The notes beneath the pieces were generated by a model. That model saw only the letters and a list, made by a program, of their open reading frames with translations, made no database searches and had not been told where the DNA came from. A DNA stretch of 52,390 bases from Candidatus Onthenecus intestinigallinarum (lineage in GTDB: Bacteria > Bacillota > Clostridia > Christensenellales > Aristaeellaceae), in NCBI GenBank assembly GCA_018713325.1, contig DVFJ01000029.1, positions 1 to 52,390 on the forward strand. The letters run 5' to 3'. Positions 17,642 to 26,490 of the stretch are shown here, one piece after another. Within the stretch, counting starts at the first letter, position 1; every line of letters begins with the position of its first letter. A program made the position numbers and the translations under genes.

Positions 17642-18679
17642 ATGGCCGCCGTCTTTGCGGGCTTTCTGCTCGCGCTCATGCTGCGCTATCCGATGCAGTC
17701 CGTCCAGGCCGCTGCGGACGGGCTTCGCACCTTTGCCCAGGGCGTGCTGCCGGCGCTCTTTCCCTATATGGCGCTGTGCCAGCTGCTCTCGCCCGCGCTT
17801 GCCCGCATGCGGCGCGTACCGCGCGCGCTGCCCGTGACGGTGCTGGCCTTTCTGGGCGGGTCGCCCGGCGGCGCGCGGCTGATTGCGCTGCTGTGCGCGC
17901 AGGGTGCGCTCTCTCCGCGCCAGACGCGCATGCTTGCGGCGCTGACCGGCACCTGCAGCCCCATGTTCCTGCTCGGTACGGTCAGCGCATGGGCCTGTTC
18001 GCACGCGCTCGGGGTCTGCCTGCTGCTCTCGCACTGGATGGGCGCCGCGCTATGCGCGCTGTGCGTGCGCGCCTTCGACCGGAGCGAGATGCCGCAGTCT
18101 GCTGCGCCCGGGTCATCGCCGCCTCCGGAGACGCCTCCCTCCCTCGCCTCTGCCGTTCAAGGGAGCGCTCAGGCCATGCTGACCGTCGGCGGCTGCATCG
18201 CGCTGATGACCGTGGCCGCGCGCCTGTGCGCCTGTGCGTTTCCCGCGCTTGGCGGCGGCGCACAGGCGGCCCTGCACGCCGCGCTGGAGATGGCCGGCGG
18301 CGCGCATGCGATCCTCTCGCTGGGACTGCCGCCCCGCACGGCCGCCGTATGCGTGTGCGCGGCCGTCTCCTTCGGCGGGGTGAGCGTGCTCCTGCAGAAT
18401 CTCTCCTTCCTGCGTACGGTCGGCATCTCCGTTCCCTACCTTGCGCTGTGCCGCGCGCTGCACGCACTCTTCGCCGCCGCGCTGTGCCGCCTGCTCTATC
18501 CCCCGCTGTCCCGCGCGCTGCCCGCCGCCGCATTCCCCCTGGGCGCGCCCGCGGCGGGCGCGGCCGGATTTCCCGCGCTCCCAGCGTTATGGATCCTCCT
18601 GGGCCTGGCGGCCCTCGGCCTTGACAGGCGGCGTGCCCGTGTGAGACGGGCCCGACGTGCGACATCCCTGCGGACATGA
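17642..18679 (+). CDS. ylbJ: Sporulation integral membrane protein YlbJ-like
   Basis: 345 residues with eight or so hydrophobic segments. FAQGVLPALFPYMALCQLL, FLGGSPGGARLIALL and LTGTCSPMFLLGTVSAW match the YlbJ family (nucleoside-recognition/gate domain repeats); YlbJ is expressed in the mother cell and needed for spore cortex formation in Bacillus. The neighbourhood with tmcAL (ylbM), ylbN and rpmF supports the name. The start at 17642 follows GGGGGGATCGC; the longer reading frame is an overlap with tmcAL. The C-terminus is Arg-rich. If correct, the host is a spore former or descends from one. Confidence 0.8.
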   Translation: MAAVFAGFLLALMLRYPMQSVQAAADGLRTFAQGVLPALFPYMALCQLLSPALARMRRVPRALPVTVLAFLGGSPGGARLIALLCAQGALSPRQTRMLAALTGTCSPMFLLGTVSAWACSHALGVCLLLSHWMGAALCALCVRAFDRSEMPQSAAPGSSPPPETPPSLASAVQGSAQAMLTVGGCIALMTVAARLCACAFPALGGGAQAALHAALEMAGGAHAILSLGLPPRTAAVCVCAAVSFGGVSVLLQNLSFLRTVGISVPYLALCRALHALFAAALCRLLYPPLSRALPAAAFPLGAPAAGAAGFPALPALWILLGLAALGLDRRRARVRRARRATSLRT

Positions 18680-18718
18680 AAAAAGGGCGACCGCTTCAGG
18701 CGGCCGCCCTCTCTTTTT
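18679..18718. terminator. Bidirectional terminator between ylbJ and the ABC importer
   Basis: Stem AGGGCGACCGC / GCGGCCGCCCT (one mismatch) with loop TTCAG-like bases; T-rich on the plus side (CTCTTTTT) and A-rich on the other. Confidence 0.85.
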
Positions 18719-18725
18719 CGTCAGA

Positions 18726-19448
18726 TTACAGGACCTTGCGCAGGAAGTCCTGCGTGCGCGGGTTTTGCGGATTGCCAAAGATCTGCTGGGGCGTGCCCTC
18801 CTCCATCACGATGCCCTCGTCCATGAAGAGCACGCGGTCGCCGACCTCGCGCGCAAAGCCCATCTCGTGCGTGACGACGACCATCGTCATGCCGTCCTCG
18901 GCCAGCTGCTTCATGACGTCGAGCACCTCGCCGACCATCTCCGGGTCCAGGGCAGAGGTCGGCTCGTCAAAGAGCATGACGTCGGGGTTCATCGCCAGCG
19001 CGCGCACGATGGCGATGCGCTGCTTCTGCCCGCCGGACAGCTGCGCCGGATAGGCGTCGGCCTTGTCGGACAGGCCCACGCGCGCGAGCAGCTGGCTCGC
19101 CTTGCGCGCGGCGCTCTCCTTGTCCATGAGGCCGGTGGTCACGGGCGCGAGGGTGAGGTTCTGCATGACGGTCAGGTGTGGAAAGAGGTTGAACTGCTGG
19201 AACACCATGCCCATGCGGCGGCGAATCGCGTTGATGTCGCATTTGGGATCGGTGATGTTCACGCCCTCGAAGAAGATCTGGCCGCCCGTGGGCGTCTCCA
19301 GCAGGTTCAGGCAGCGCAGGAACGTGGACTTGCCGCTGCCGGACGGGCCGATGATGACGACCTTTTCTCCGGGGCTGATGTGCTGGTCGATGCCCTTGAG
19401 CACCTCGAGGTCGCCAAACTGCTTGCGCAGGTTCTTAACGGTTATCAC
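18726..19448 (-). CDS. Polar amino acid ABC transporter, ATP-binding subunit
   Basis: 240 residues, GlnQ/HisP type. Walker [10 protein letters not shown] at 34-42, Q-loop FQQFNLFPH, signature LSGGQKQR at 137-144, Walker [15 protein letters not shown] and the H-loop [10 protein letters not shown] are all intact. It powers uptake together with the permease, whose end it overlaps by 14 bp. The start is a GTG with AAAGGAGG 10 bases upstream. The specific amino acid cannot be read from this subunit. Confidence 0.97.
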   Translation of the reverse strand: MITVKNLRKQFGDLEVLKGIDQHISPGEKVVIIGPSGSGKSTFLRCLNLLETPTGGQIFFEGVNITDPKCDINAIRRRMGMVFQQFNLFPHLTVMQNLTLAPVTTGLMDKESAARKASQLLARVGLSDKADAYPAQLSGGQKQRIAIVRALAMNPDVMLFDEPTSALDPEMVGEVLDVMKQLAEDGMTMVVVTHEMGFAREVGDRVLFMDEGIVMEEGTPQQIFGNPQNPRTQDFLRKVL

Positions 19449-20184
19449 CCTGACGCAGCCTCCTTTCCAGCTTGCCCACCAGCCAGGTGAAGAACATGAC
19501 GACCGCCAGGTAGATCAGCGCGACGGCGATCAGCGGCATGAACGGCGAATAGGTGACGCCGCGGATGCGGTTGCCGGCGAACGTCAGATCCGCGACCGCC
19601 ACATAGCCGGCGACGGACGTCTCCTTGAGCAGCGCGATGAACTCATTGGCCAGCGTGGGCAGGACGTTCTTGAGCACCTGCGGCGCGATGATCTTCAGCA
19701 TGGTCTGCAGATACGTCAGGCCCAGGCTGCGGCCGGCCTCCATCTGTCCCTTGTCCACGGAGAGGATGCCGCTGCGGATGATCTCGGACACGTACGCGCC
19801 CGAGTTGATGCCAAACGCCAGCGACGCCACCATCAGCCCGTTGTTGGACGAGGCGAAGATGATGTAGTACATGATCAGCAGCTGCACGACCACCGGCGTG
19901 CCGCGGATGACGGTGGTGTACACCAGGCATATGCGGTTGAGAAGCGAGAGCGCCAGCCGGCCCGGTCCTCGGCGCATCGTGAGACGGGTGCTGTCCCATG
20001 TGGTGCGGACGACCGCCACGAGCACGCCGATGGCGATGCCCAGCAGGCACGCGAACAGCGCGATGAGCAGCGTGGTCTGCAGGCCCTGCACGAGCATCTC
20101 CCATCGGTTTTTATCGATGAAGTTCAGGATGAATTCAGCCTTCAGGTCGCTCAGCCACGCCGACAGGCCGTCTAAGATCGTCAC
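19435..20184 (-). CDS. Polar amino acid ABC transporter, permease subunit
   Basis: 249 residues, HisM/GlnP family, about five membrane helices. Shows [19 protein letters not shown], the [16 protein letters not shown] motif and the [24 protein letters not shown] loop that docks on the ATPase. GTG start with GGGGGAAGC upstream. It probably forms a homodimer because only one permease gene is present. Confidence 0.96.
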   Translation of the reverse strand: MTILDGLSAWLSDLKAEFILNFIDKNRWEMLVQGLQTTLLIALFACLLGIAIGVLVAVVRTTWDSTRLTMRRGPGRLALSLLNRICLVYTTVIRGTPVVVQLLIMYYIIFASSNNGLMVASLAFGINSGAYVSEIIRSGILSVDKGQMEAGRSLGLTYLQTMLKIIAPQVLKNVLPTLANEFIALLKETSVAGYVAVADLTFAGNRIRGVTYSPFMPLIAVALIYLAVVMFFTWLVGKLERRLRQGDNR

Positions 20185-20224
20185 ACCGCTTCCCCCATTT
20201 TCTCTTTATCTGTAACCTGCGCAA

Positions 20225-20245
20225 GGGCCGCGCGGTGCGCGGCCC
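20225..20245 (-). other. Intercistronic hairpin between binding protein and permease
   Basis: A perfect 9-bp stem GGGCCGCGC / GCGCGGCCC with 3-base loop, no U-run. Such hairpins after the binding-protein gene commonly stabilise the upstream message, giving more binding protein than membrane parts. Confidence 0.6.
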
Positions 20246-20272
20246 CTGGAACCCAAAAACCGATTGCCCTGC

Positions 20273-21064
20273 TTACTCGGCGGCAGCCTCGCCGTCCGTG
20301 GCCTCCGCCGCGTCGCCGGTGTTGATGTACTTGTCGATGATCGACTGGATCGTGCCATCCTCGGTCAGCTCGGCCAGCGCGGCGTTGAACTGCGCGGTCA
20401 GCTCGCTGTCCTTGGCAAAGCAGGCGGCATAGTCCTCGACCGCATACTCGGTCTCCAGCACCTTCAGGCCCTCGTTGGCGGCCACGTATGCCTTGGCCGG
20501 CTCAATATCGATGACGACGCAGTCGATCTTGCCGCTCATCAGCGCCATCACGGCCTCGTTGCCGTTGGGGAAGCGCTGCACGGTGCCCAGGCCGGCCTCT
20601 TCGATGTCGCCCGTGGTGTAGATGTCGCCCGTGGTCGAAATCTGCACGCCCACCGTGTAGTTCGCGCCCTCTGCGAACAGGTCGTCGACGGTGGTAATCG
20701 GCGAGTCCTCCTTGACGACCACGGCCTGGATGCCCGTGGCGTAGCTGTCGGAGAAGTCGACCATCTGCTTGCGCTCTTCGGTGACGGTCATGCCCGCCAT
20801 CGCAAAGTCCGCCTTGCCGGAGCCCACGGCCGCGATGATGGAATCAAACTCCATGTCGTCGATCTGCAGCGCATAGCCCATCTTCTCGCACACCGCCGCG
20901 GCGATCTCCGCGTCGATGCCCACAATCGTATCGCCGTCATAATATTCGTAGGGCGGGAAGCTGGCGTTCGTCGCCATGACCAGCGTGGGCGTCTCCTCGG
21001 CCAGCACGCCGAAGGAAACAGCCATCATCGCAATGCAAACCAACAGCGCCATCAACTTTTTCAT
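20273..21064 (-). CDS. Amino acid ABC transporter, substrate-binding protein
   Basis: 263 residues, SBP family 3. The signal peptide MKKLMALLVCIAMMAVSF ends near VLA-EE. The mature part has the family opening LVMATNASFPPYEYYDGD...IVGIDAEIAAAV, then DSIIAAVGSGKADFAMAGMT and TEERKQMVDFSDSY, typical of binders of polar amino acids. There is no lipobox cysteine after the hydrophobic core, which is odd for a Gram-positive binding protein, where a lipid anchor is the norm. The start at 21064 has TTAGGAGG upstream. First gene of the importer operon with a consensus promoter. The C-terminus is Ala/Glu-rich. Confidence 0.95.
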   Translation of the reverse strand: MKKLMALLVCIAMMAVSFGVLAEETPTLVMATNASFPPYEYYDGDTIVGIDAEIAAAVCEKMGYALQIDDMEFDSIIAAVGSGKADFAMAGMTVTEERKQMVDFSDSYATGIQAVVVKEDSPITTVDDLFAEGANYTVGVQISTTGDIYTTGDIEEAGLGTVQRFPNGNEAVMALMSGKIDCVVIDIEPAKAYVAANEGLKVLETEYAVEDYAACFAKDSELTAQFNAALAELTEDGTIQSIIDKYINTGDAAEATDGEAAAE

Positions 21065-21129
21065 TTTTCTGCCTCCTAACACGATCCATACGGAATGCTC
21101 TTTGAGCTCTCTTCAGGAGAGACGAGAGC

Positions 21130-21158
21130 ATTATAGCGCATATTCATGAGCATGTCAA
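21130..21158 (-). promoter_or_regulatory. Promoter of the amino acid importer
   Basis: Minus strand TTGACA (21158-21153), 17-bp spacer, TATAAT (21135-21130). The leader of about 60 nt includes a short CTCTC / GAGAG hairpin. Confidence 0.9.
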
Positions 21159-21236
21159 GGCCATTCTTCGCTTTTATTTGAATAAAAAATCAGAATTCCG
21201 CGAATATTTAAAAATTTCCCTTTGAACGAACGCCGC

Positions 21237-21264
21237 TTGCAAAATCTCGCCGGTCCGCTATAAT
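21237..21264 (+). promoter_or_regulatory. Promoter of the lipid kinase gene
   Basis: TTGCAA at 21237-21242, a 16-bp spacer, then TATAAT at 21259-21264, about 30 bp before the GTG start. Confidence 0.75.
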
Positions 21265-21294
21265 GAAGGAGATGATGGAAGCGGGGGATTTTGT

Positions 21295-22167
21295 GTGCTG
21301 TACCTGATCGTCAACCCGGTCGCCGCGCATGGGCGGTGTGCGCAGGCCGCCCAGGAGCTGCAGGCCCTGCTGCGCGGGATGGACATCCCCTTTTGCGTGC
21401 GGACCACGCAGAAGCCAGGCCAGGCTGAGCGTCTTGCGCGCGAAGCCGCGCTGGAGGGCGCGCGTCTCGTGCTGTGCGCAGGCGGAGACGGCACGGCGCT
21501 GGAAGCGGCCCGCGGGCTGTGCAGCACGCAGGCGGCGCTGGGCGTGCTGCCCTGCGGCACTGGCAACGACTTTGCGCGCACGCTGGGCCTGCCGGCAGCG
21601 CCCGCTGAGGCGCTGCGCGCGCTGCTGGGCGGGTCTGCGCGGGCCGTGGATGTGGGCAGCCTGAACGGGCAGCCGTTCCTCAACGCCTGCGGCGCGGGGT
21701 TTGACGCGCAGACCGTCCATGCGGCTCAGCGTGCCAAACGCCTGGGGCGCGGCATGCTGCCCTACCTGTACGGCGTGCTGGACACGCTTTGGCACTACCG
21801 TCCCCTGCGCATGACGGTCCAGGCGGACAACGCGCCGCCCTTTTTCTGCGAATGCCTGCTCTGCCTGGTCGCCAACGGCCAGTACATCGGCGGCGGCATG
21901 CATGTGGCGCCCTGCGCGCGCATCGACGACGGCCTGCTCGATCTGATCTACATCGATCCCCTGCCGCGGCATATGATCGTGCGCCTGCTGCCCAAGCTGA
22001 TTCGGGGCGAACACATGGCGTACACGCAGCTCGTGCACCATCTGCGCGTGCGCAGCGCCCGCCTGGAGTGTCCCGGCATGCTCATGCAGTGCGACGGCGA
22101 ACTGCAAACCCTGGACCGGGCGTCCGTCTCCGCCATGCCTGCCCGCCTGCTGCTTCAGATGCCATGA
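21295..22167 (+). CDS. Diacylglycerol kinase family lipid kinase
   Basis: 290 residues, DagK/YegS type. Phosphorylates diacylglycerol or a related lipid to recycle it into phospholipid synthesis. The catalytic-domain motif is GGDGT (63-67); GVLPCGTGNDFAR (84-95) is the nucleotide-binding segment. The second domain has NACGAGFDAQTV, VANGQYIGGGMHVAP and DGLLDLIYI. The start is GTG with a GGGGG ribosome site 7 bases upstream; the family's N-terminus MLYLIVNP begins at it. Single-gene transcript with its own promoter and terminator. Confidence 0.95.
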   Translation: MLYLIVNPVAAHGRCAQAAQELQALLRGMDIPFCVRTTQKPGQAERLAREAALEGARLVLCAGGDGTALEAARGLCSTQAALGVLPCGTGNDFARTLGLPAAPAEALRALLGGSARAVDVGSLNGQPFLNACGAGFDAQTVHAAQRAKRLGRGMLPYLYGVLDTLWHYRPLRMTVQADNAPPFFCECLLCLVANGQYIGGGMHVAPCARIDDGLLDLIYIDPLPRHMIVRLLPKLIRGEHMAYTQLVHHLRVRSARLECPGMLMQCDGELQTLDRASVSAMPARLLLQMP

Positions 22168-22197
22168 GCAGGGCTGCCCGCGCAGCCCTGCTTCTTT
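22168..22197 (+). terminator. Terminator of the lipid kinase gene
   Basis: A 9-bp stem GCAGGGCTG / CAGCCCTGC with a 6-base loop is followed by TTCTTT, directly after the stop codon. Confidence 0.85.
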
Positions 22198-24004
22198 ATG
22201 CCTCCACCGGCAGCAGCGCCAGCGTTCCATCCGCCTCGGCGACGCGGTAGAGCGTGTGCTCCCGCACGCCCTGCGGGAAAAACCGGCCAAAGTCCCGCTC
22301 AAAGGCATCCAGATAATAGCACAGATAGACGTAGGCGTATTCTTCGGCCACCTCCTGCGCCCAGGCGTCCGGATCGACCACGTACGTCCAGATGTCGTCT
22401 TCGTGATAGGGAGATGCGCCGACGCTCGTGGTATTCGAGGGATTGAGCGACGCATTCGGCAGCATGAGTTCATAGCGCGCGATCCACCAGTCGGCGTCGC
22501 CCGCCACGGGCGAAAGGATATAGAGGCGCTCCTCCTCCCCCAGCAGCGGCAGCACGGTCCGGGCGGCCGTATACCGCTGCCGCCACGCGGCGTTTTCCCG
22601 CGAGCCGATGGGCGCCGTGGCCGCGGCGTAGGCCGTCGTGCCCACATCCGACAGCGCGCAGATCGCCAGCAGCGCCGCCACTGCGCCCTTTGCTGTGCCG
22701 GCGCGGAAGCCGCCCAGCGCCGCATGCCCCGCCGCAACGGCCAGCATCGCCAGCGCATAGGTCGACAGGTAGCGCCCGAACGACGCCAGGTTCTGCGCCT
22801 CATAGGGCGAGTAGGCGAACAGATACAGCGCCAGCAGCGTCAGCGCGTAGACGCCCGCGCCTGCGCCCAGCAGCGCGTAGGCCGTGTAGCCGCGGGCGCG
22901 TGCGAGCGTCTCGCCGCCGCTGCACAGCCGCCATCCCGCCGCAAAGAAGAGCGCGAGCGCCATCGCGGCTGTCATTGGAATCCAGTATTCCGCCAGGCGG
23001 AACTCCGCCAGCGAGCGGAGGAAGACGAGCACGATGTCGCGCTGCGCCTCCGACAGGCTCAGCGACAGGCTGCCGGCGCTCCAGCTGTCCCCCACGCCGG
23101 CCAGCGCGAGGTGCGCCTTCCAGGAGAGCGCGCACGCCAGCACAAGCAGCGCCGTGCAGACCACCTGCCGCCGGCGCGCCCGCTGAAACAGCGCGGCGTC
23201 CGCCGCCATGACGAGCAGTGCCAAAGCCGCCAGGCCCGCGCCGGAGGACTTCGTCAGCGTGAGCATGCCCAGCAGCCCCGCCGTGGTCAGCCGTCCGCAC
23301 AGGCTTGCGTCTGCAAAATACGTAAGCAGCGCCGCGCCCATGAGCAGGCCCAGCAGCGCGTCCACATAGATCTGACGATAAAAATCCGGATAGAACACCG
23401 TCGGCAGAAGAAAGACAATCAGCGTCAACAGCAGTCCCTGCCCCGCCCGGCCCCGACCGCGCGTCAACGCAAAAGCCGGCATGACCAACGAGAAGAAGAG
23501 CAGGTTCACCGCGATCAGCGCCGCGTCCTCGCGAAACGCGGGCGCGGAGCGCGTGAAGAAGTACTCAAACAGCGTCGCCGCAGGCGGGTAGTCCTTGAAC
23601 GTGGCGATTGACGCGGGGCTGGTGTGCAGCGCGTCGAGCAGCGTCATGCTCTTGACTGCCAGTCCCCAATGGGAGAATTCATCCCAGCCGATGAAGGCGT
23701 TGCCCAGATTTTCATAGATTGAAACGCCCAGAAACAACGCCCACAGCAGCAGCGCGCCGCTCATCCCCTGCGGCAGCCGCCGGTTGTATGCGCGAACGGC
23801 CAGCAGCACGCCCGCGCCCGCCGCCAGCGCATATACGGCAAAAAGGCCCGCACGCAGCAGGCCGAAAAGACCGAAGACATACAGCACGCCCGTCACGGCG
23901 CAGGCCGCCAGCGGAAACGCACGGTGTGCGCACACGTTCAGCAGTGCGGCCAGTCCCAGTGCCAGCAGCGTCAGCGCGAGGGCAGGCAACAGCAGGTACG
24001 GCAT
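22196..24004 (-). CDS. Polytopic membrane protein, GT-C glycosyltransferase-like
   Basis: 602 residues, about 12-13 membrane helices, then a soluble C-terminal part of about 150 residues. After the third or fourth helix the first large outer loop has FIGWDEFSHWG (D108-E109) and further on FKDYPP (137-141). Such an acidic pair in the first loop is the catalytic hallmark of GT-C transferases using polyprenyl-phosphate sugars, so it may add sugars to wall, lipid or protein. The substrate is unknown; a non-enzymatic membrane protein cannot be excluded. ATG with AAGGAGG upstream. It lies 20 bp behind the TetR gene and is probably controlled by it. Confidence 0.7.
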   Translation of the reverse strand: MPYLLLPALALTLLALGLAALLNVCAHRAFPLAACAVTGVLYVFGLFGLLRAGLFAVYALAAGAGVLLAVRAYNRRLPQGMSGALLLWALFLGVSIYENLGNAFIGWDEFSHWGLAVKSMTLLDALHTSPASIATFKDYPPAATLFEYFFTRSAPAFREDAALIAVNLLFFSLVMPAFALTRGRGRAGQGLLLTLIVFLLPTVFYPDFYRQIYVDALLGLLMGAALLTYFADASLCGRLTTAGLLGMLTLTKSSGAGLAALALLVMAADAALFQRARRRQVVCTALLVLACALSWKAHLALAGVGDSWSAGSLSLSLSEAQRDIVLVFLRSLAEFRLAEYWIPMTAAMALALFFAAGWRLCSGGETLARARGYTAYALLGAGAGVYALTLLALYLFAYSPYEAQNLASFGRYLSTYALAMLAVAAGHAALGGFRAGTAKGAVAALLAICALSDVGTTAYAAATAPIGSRENAAWRQRYTAARTVLPLLGEEERLYILSPVAGDADWWIARYELMLPNASLNPSNTTSVGASPYHEDDIWTYVVDPDAWAQEVAEEYAYVYLCYYLDAFERDFGRFFPQGVREHTLYRVAEADGTLALLPVEA

Positions 24005-24024
24005 ATCGATCCTCCTTCGTGCGT

Positions 24025-24711
24025 TCAGGCGCGCCCTTCGATCATGGCGCTGCAGATCTTGGCCAGGTCGCCCACGCTCAGCAGCGTCACAGAGCCGAAC
24101 GGCGCGCCCAGGATGCGCTCGATGGCGTAGCGGTACGTCTCCAGCTTCTCCACCACCGCGCTGAGCACGTCGCTCTCATCCGAGCCGGCGGAGAGCAGGA
24201 ATGCGATCTCATCGGTCAGCTGCAGCCCCAGACGCAGCACCAACTCGGCCATGCCGTCGCCCACGGGCACGAAGAAGCTGCCCTCGGCCACCCCTTCGCG
24301 CACGATGCGCCGCATGATCGGCAGCGTCAGCTCCAGCTGGCGCTGCTTCATCTTCTCCCGCATCAGCGCGCCGTCCTCGCGATAGGCCACGCGCACGAGC
24401 AGGCTGATGAAGTCGGTGGCGTCTGACTGCCAGATGCCCGCGCGCTGGAAAAACGCGTTGAGCTTGTCCGTCGCCGCGCCGCCGCATGACTCCACTGCCG
24501 CCCGCGCCGCCTCGCACGAGGCGCGCGCACGCTCCTCGCAGATCGCCTCGAGCAGGGCCAGCTTGCTCTCAAAGTGGTGGTAAAAGCCGCCCTTGGAGAA
24601 GTGCAGTTCGTCCAGAATGTCCTGCACGGATGTCTGCTCGTATCCGCGCGCATAGAACAGGCGTTCCGCCGTATCCAGCAATGCCTGACGCCTGTCGTCT
24701 CCCCTGCGCAT
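24025..24711 (-). CDS. TetR/AcrR family transcriptional repressor
   Basis: 228 residues. The N-terminal helix-turn-helix covers about 28-47 (TSVQDILDELHFSKGGFYHHF spans it, with the family's YHHF). The C-terminal ligand domain is unlike any I can name. The start at 24711 has GGGGGAGACGGG upstream; an extended frame would cross the operator and promoter. A perfect palindrome lies between the -10 box and this gene, so it very likely represses itself and the membrane protein downstream. The inducer is unknown. Confidence 0.92.
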   Translation of the reverse strand: MRRGDDRRQALLDTAERLFYARGYEQTSVQDILDELHFSKGGFYHHFESKLALLEAICEERARASCEAARAAVESCGGAATDKLNAFFQRAGIWQSDATDFISLLVRVAYREDGALMREKMKQRQLELTLPIMRRIVREGVAEGSFFVPVGDGMAELVLRLGLQLTDEIAFLLSAGSDESDVLSAVVEKLETYRYAIERILGAPFGSVTLLSVGDLAKICSAMIEGRA

Positions 24712-24747
24712 CCCGTCTCCCCCTTTACCGTCGCGCGCCGTGCGCAC

Positions 24748-24766
24748 AACAGACCCAAGGTCTGTT
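24748..24766. promoter_or_regulatory. Perfect palindromic operator, probable TetR-family site
   Basis: AACAGACC-CAA-GGTCTGTT: two 8-bp arms with perfect symmetry, starting 8 bp after the -10 box of the promoter that serves the TetR gene. Position and form fit autorepression. Confidence 0.85.
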
Positions 24767-24774
24767 ATGTTTTT

Positions 24775-24803
24775 ATTATACGTGCGCCGGTCCGCATCGT
24801 CAA
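24775..24803 (-). promoter_or_regulatory. Promoter of the TetR / membrane protein operon
   Basis: Minus strand TTGACG (24803-24798), 17-bp spacer, TATAAT (24780-24775). Confidence 0.88.
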
Positions 24804-24890
24804 GCGGCAAAAGCGACTGGCCGTCCCCTATGGCGCGCGTTTTACGACACTACTGTAACCGCATCGCCGCGCCTTTACGCAGGCGGCGCG

Positions 24891-24922
24891 CAAAAGCGCC
24901 CCGGCAGTACAGGCCGGGGCGC
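24891..24922 (-). terminator. Terminator behind the VanW gene
   Basis: A 10-bp stem GCGCCCCGGC / GCCGGGGCGC with 7-base loop, followed by TTTTG on the minus strand, 12 bases past the stop codon. Confidence 0.88.
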
Positions 24923-24933
24923 CGATGAGGGCG

Positions 24934-26454
24934 TCAGTTGTAGTAGATCTCCTTTTGCACGGCGCGATACGTCGTGCGCCAGAGCTTTTCACGGCGCAGC
25001 TCCACGCCGTTGGCGTCATAATAGACCTTGTATGTATCGACCACGTAGCCCGTGCGCTTCTGCTTGGCGACCTTGCTGGTACCCGGCGCCATGGACGTAT
25101 CGCGCGTGCGGATGACCTCGTCCGAGGGCGTGAGCGTCTCGATCGTCTCGGAGTACAGGTCGATCGTTCCGCCGCCGTCCAGCAGCTTGCCATAGACCTC
25201 GACGGTGACGGTCTGATCGGCATACCAGGCGAGCAGGAAGATCGGGTAGCCGGTATTGTTGCGGAAGACGAAGTCCAGCCGCGGCCAGTCGACCGCCGCA
25301 TCCTCGCCGCGCGGCACATAGCTGCTGGGCCAGGTATGCTGCGAACGCTCGACGATCTCCAGATCCGCACGCACGACCGCGTTGAACAGCGTCGATGAGG
25401 TCTGGCATACGCCGCCGCCTGTGTCGTCGATCAGCTGGCCGCCGGAGATTGCGCCCGCCTCCTTGTAGCCCTTCTCCGCCGTGCGCTGGCCGGTGCTCTC
25501 GTTGAAGGAGAGCGTCTCGCCCGGCATCACGACCTTGCCGTTGAGCGCGTCGGCAGACAGGGAGATGTTCGTGTTGCGGTTGCTGTCGTTGGTCGTCTCC
25601 GTCGTGAACGAGGAGATGCGCCCGAACATCGGCACGAGCATCTCCTGCGTCACCGCAGGCTGCACGGGCGCGCCTGTCGCCTGGATCATGGCGTCATACT
25701 GCCTGGCGTCCAGCGCGGCGAGCACGTCGGCGTACAACTTGTCGGCGGCGACGGCAAAGCCTGCCTGCTCAGGGGTGAAGACAAACGACTTGAGCGTCGG
25801 ATCAAAGGCATAGAGTGTCGCGTCCGTGGCCGGCTGGTCAATCGCGGCGGCGACGGTGTCCGTCAGCTCGCGCACCTTCTCGCGGTCATATCCCAGTGAG
25901 GTAGCAAACGATACGCCGCCGTTTTGCAGCGACTGGATCTCGGCATAGCGATCGCGCAGGGAGCCGCGCCGGCCCAGGGCAAACGCGCGCTCGAGCACCT
26001 CCTGCGTGTCAAAGCGCAGCGGCACCTCCTCTGAGGTGATGCGCCACTTGCGCTCGCCGTAGGCGATGCCGATGGCAAACGCCTCGCCCTGCTGCTGGGT
26101 GTTCGTCTCCAGCGCGGCCGTGGCCTCCTCCAGCGTCATGCCGCCCACATCCACGCCGTTGACGCTGATGCCGGGATAGAGCGTGCCCGTCGCCACCTGG
26201 CGCGACACGTTCTGAAACTGACGGTGCACCTCGTATTCCCGCGCGGCCAGCCAGGAGAGGAGCGACAGCAGCCCGACGCATACGAGGACGACGGGAATCG
26301 TCCAGTAGGGAAACACTCTTTTTTCTTCTCTGTCGTATGCGGCGCGGGGCGGCGCCATGTGGCGCACCTGCGTGTTTCTTTGGCTCGGATCGCCGGGGCG
26401 CTCAAAGCGGCTGATGTTGCCGCCCGGCCTGCCCGGCACTTTCTGGCTCGGCAT
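24934..26454 (-). CDS. VanW family protein with peptidoglycan-binding-like region
   Basis: 506 residues. A cytoplasmic basic tail (1-47) and one membrane helix (about 50-71) anchor it facing outward. The region 90-290 resembles the putative peptidoglycan-binding repeats found before VanW (YPGISVNGVDVGGMTLEEA). The VanW domain covers about 295-425, with MPGETLSFNESTG and the conserved GGGVCQTSSTLFNA at 346-359. The C-terminal 70 residues resemble a G5-like beta domain. VanW proteins are common in Clostridia and are not by themselves vancomycin resistance. ATG with AAAGGAGA upstream; 36 bp behind rex and probably in its operon. Confidence 0.9.
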   Translation of the reverse strand: MPSQKVPGRPGGNISRFERPGDPSQRNTQVRHMAPPRAAYDREEKRVFPYWTIPVVLVCVGLLSLLSWLAAREYEVHRQFQNVSRQVATGTLYPGISVNGVDVGGMTLEEATAALETNTQQQGEAFAIGIAYGERKWRITSEEVPLRFDTQEVLERAFALGRRGSLRDRYAEIQSLQNGGVSFATSLGYDREKVRELTDTVAAAIDQPATDATLYAFDPTLKSFVFTPEQAGFAVAADKLYADVLAALDARQYDAMIQATGAPVQPAVTQEMLVPMFGRISSFTTETTNDSNRNTNISLSADALNGKVVMPGETLSFNESTGQRTAEKGYKEAGAISGGQLIDDTGGGVCQTSSTLFNAVVRADLEIVERSQHTWPSSYVPRGEDAAVDWPRLDFVFRNNTGYPIFLLAWYADQTVTVEVYGKLLDGGGTIDLYSETIETLTPSDEVIRTRDTSMAPGTSKVAKQKRTGYVVDTYKVYYDANGVELRREKLWRTTYRAVQKEIYYN

Positions 26455-26490
26455 GTCGCGGGTCTCCTTTGGCGGTAATGGTTGCGGGGG

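Noticed and set aside
24934-26454. VanW as a vancomycin resistance gene
   Set aside because: VanW-domain proteins are widespread in Clostridia; no vanR/S/H/A/X gene is near.
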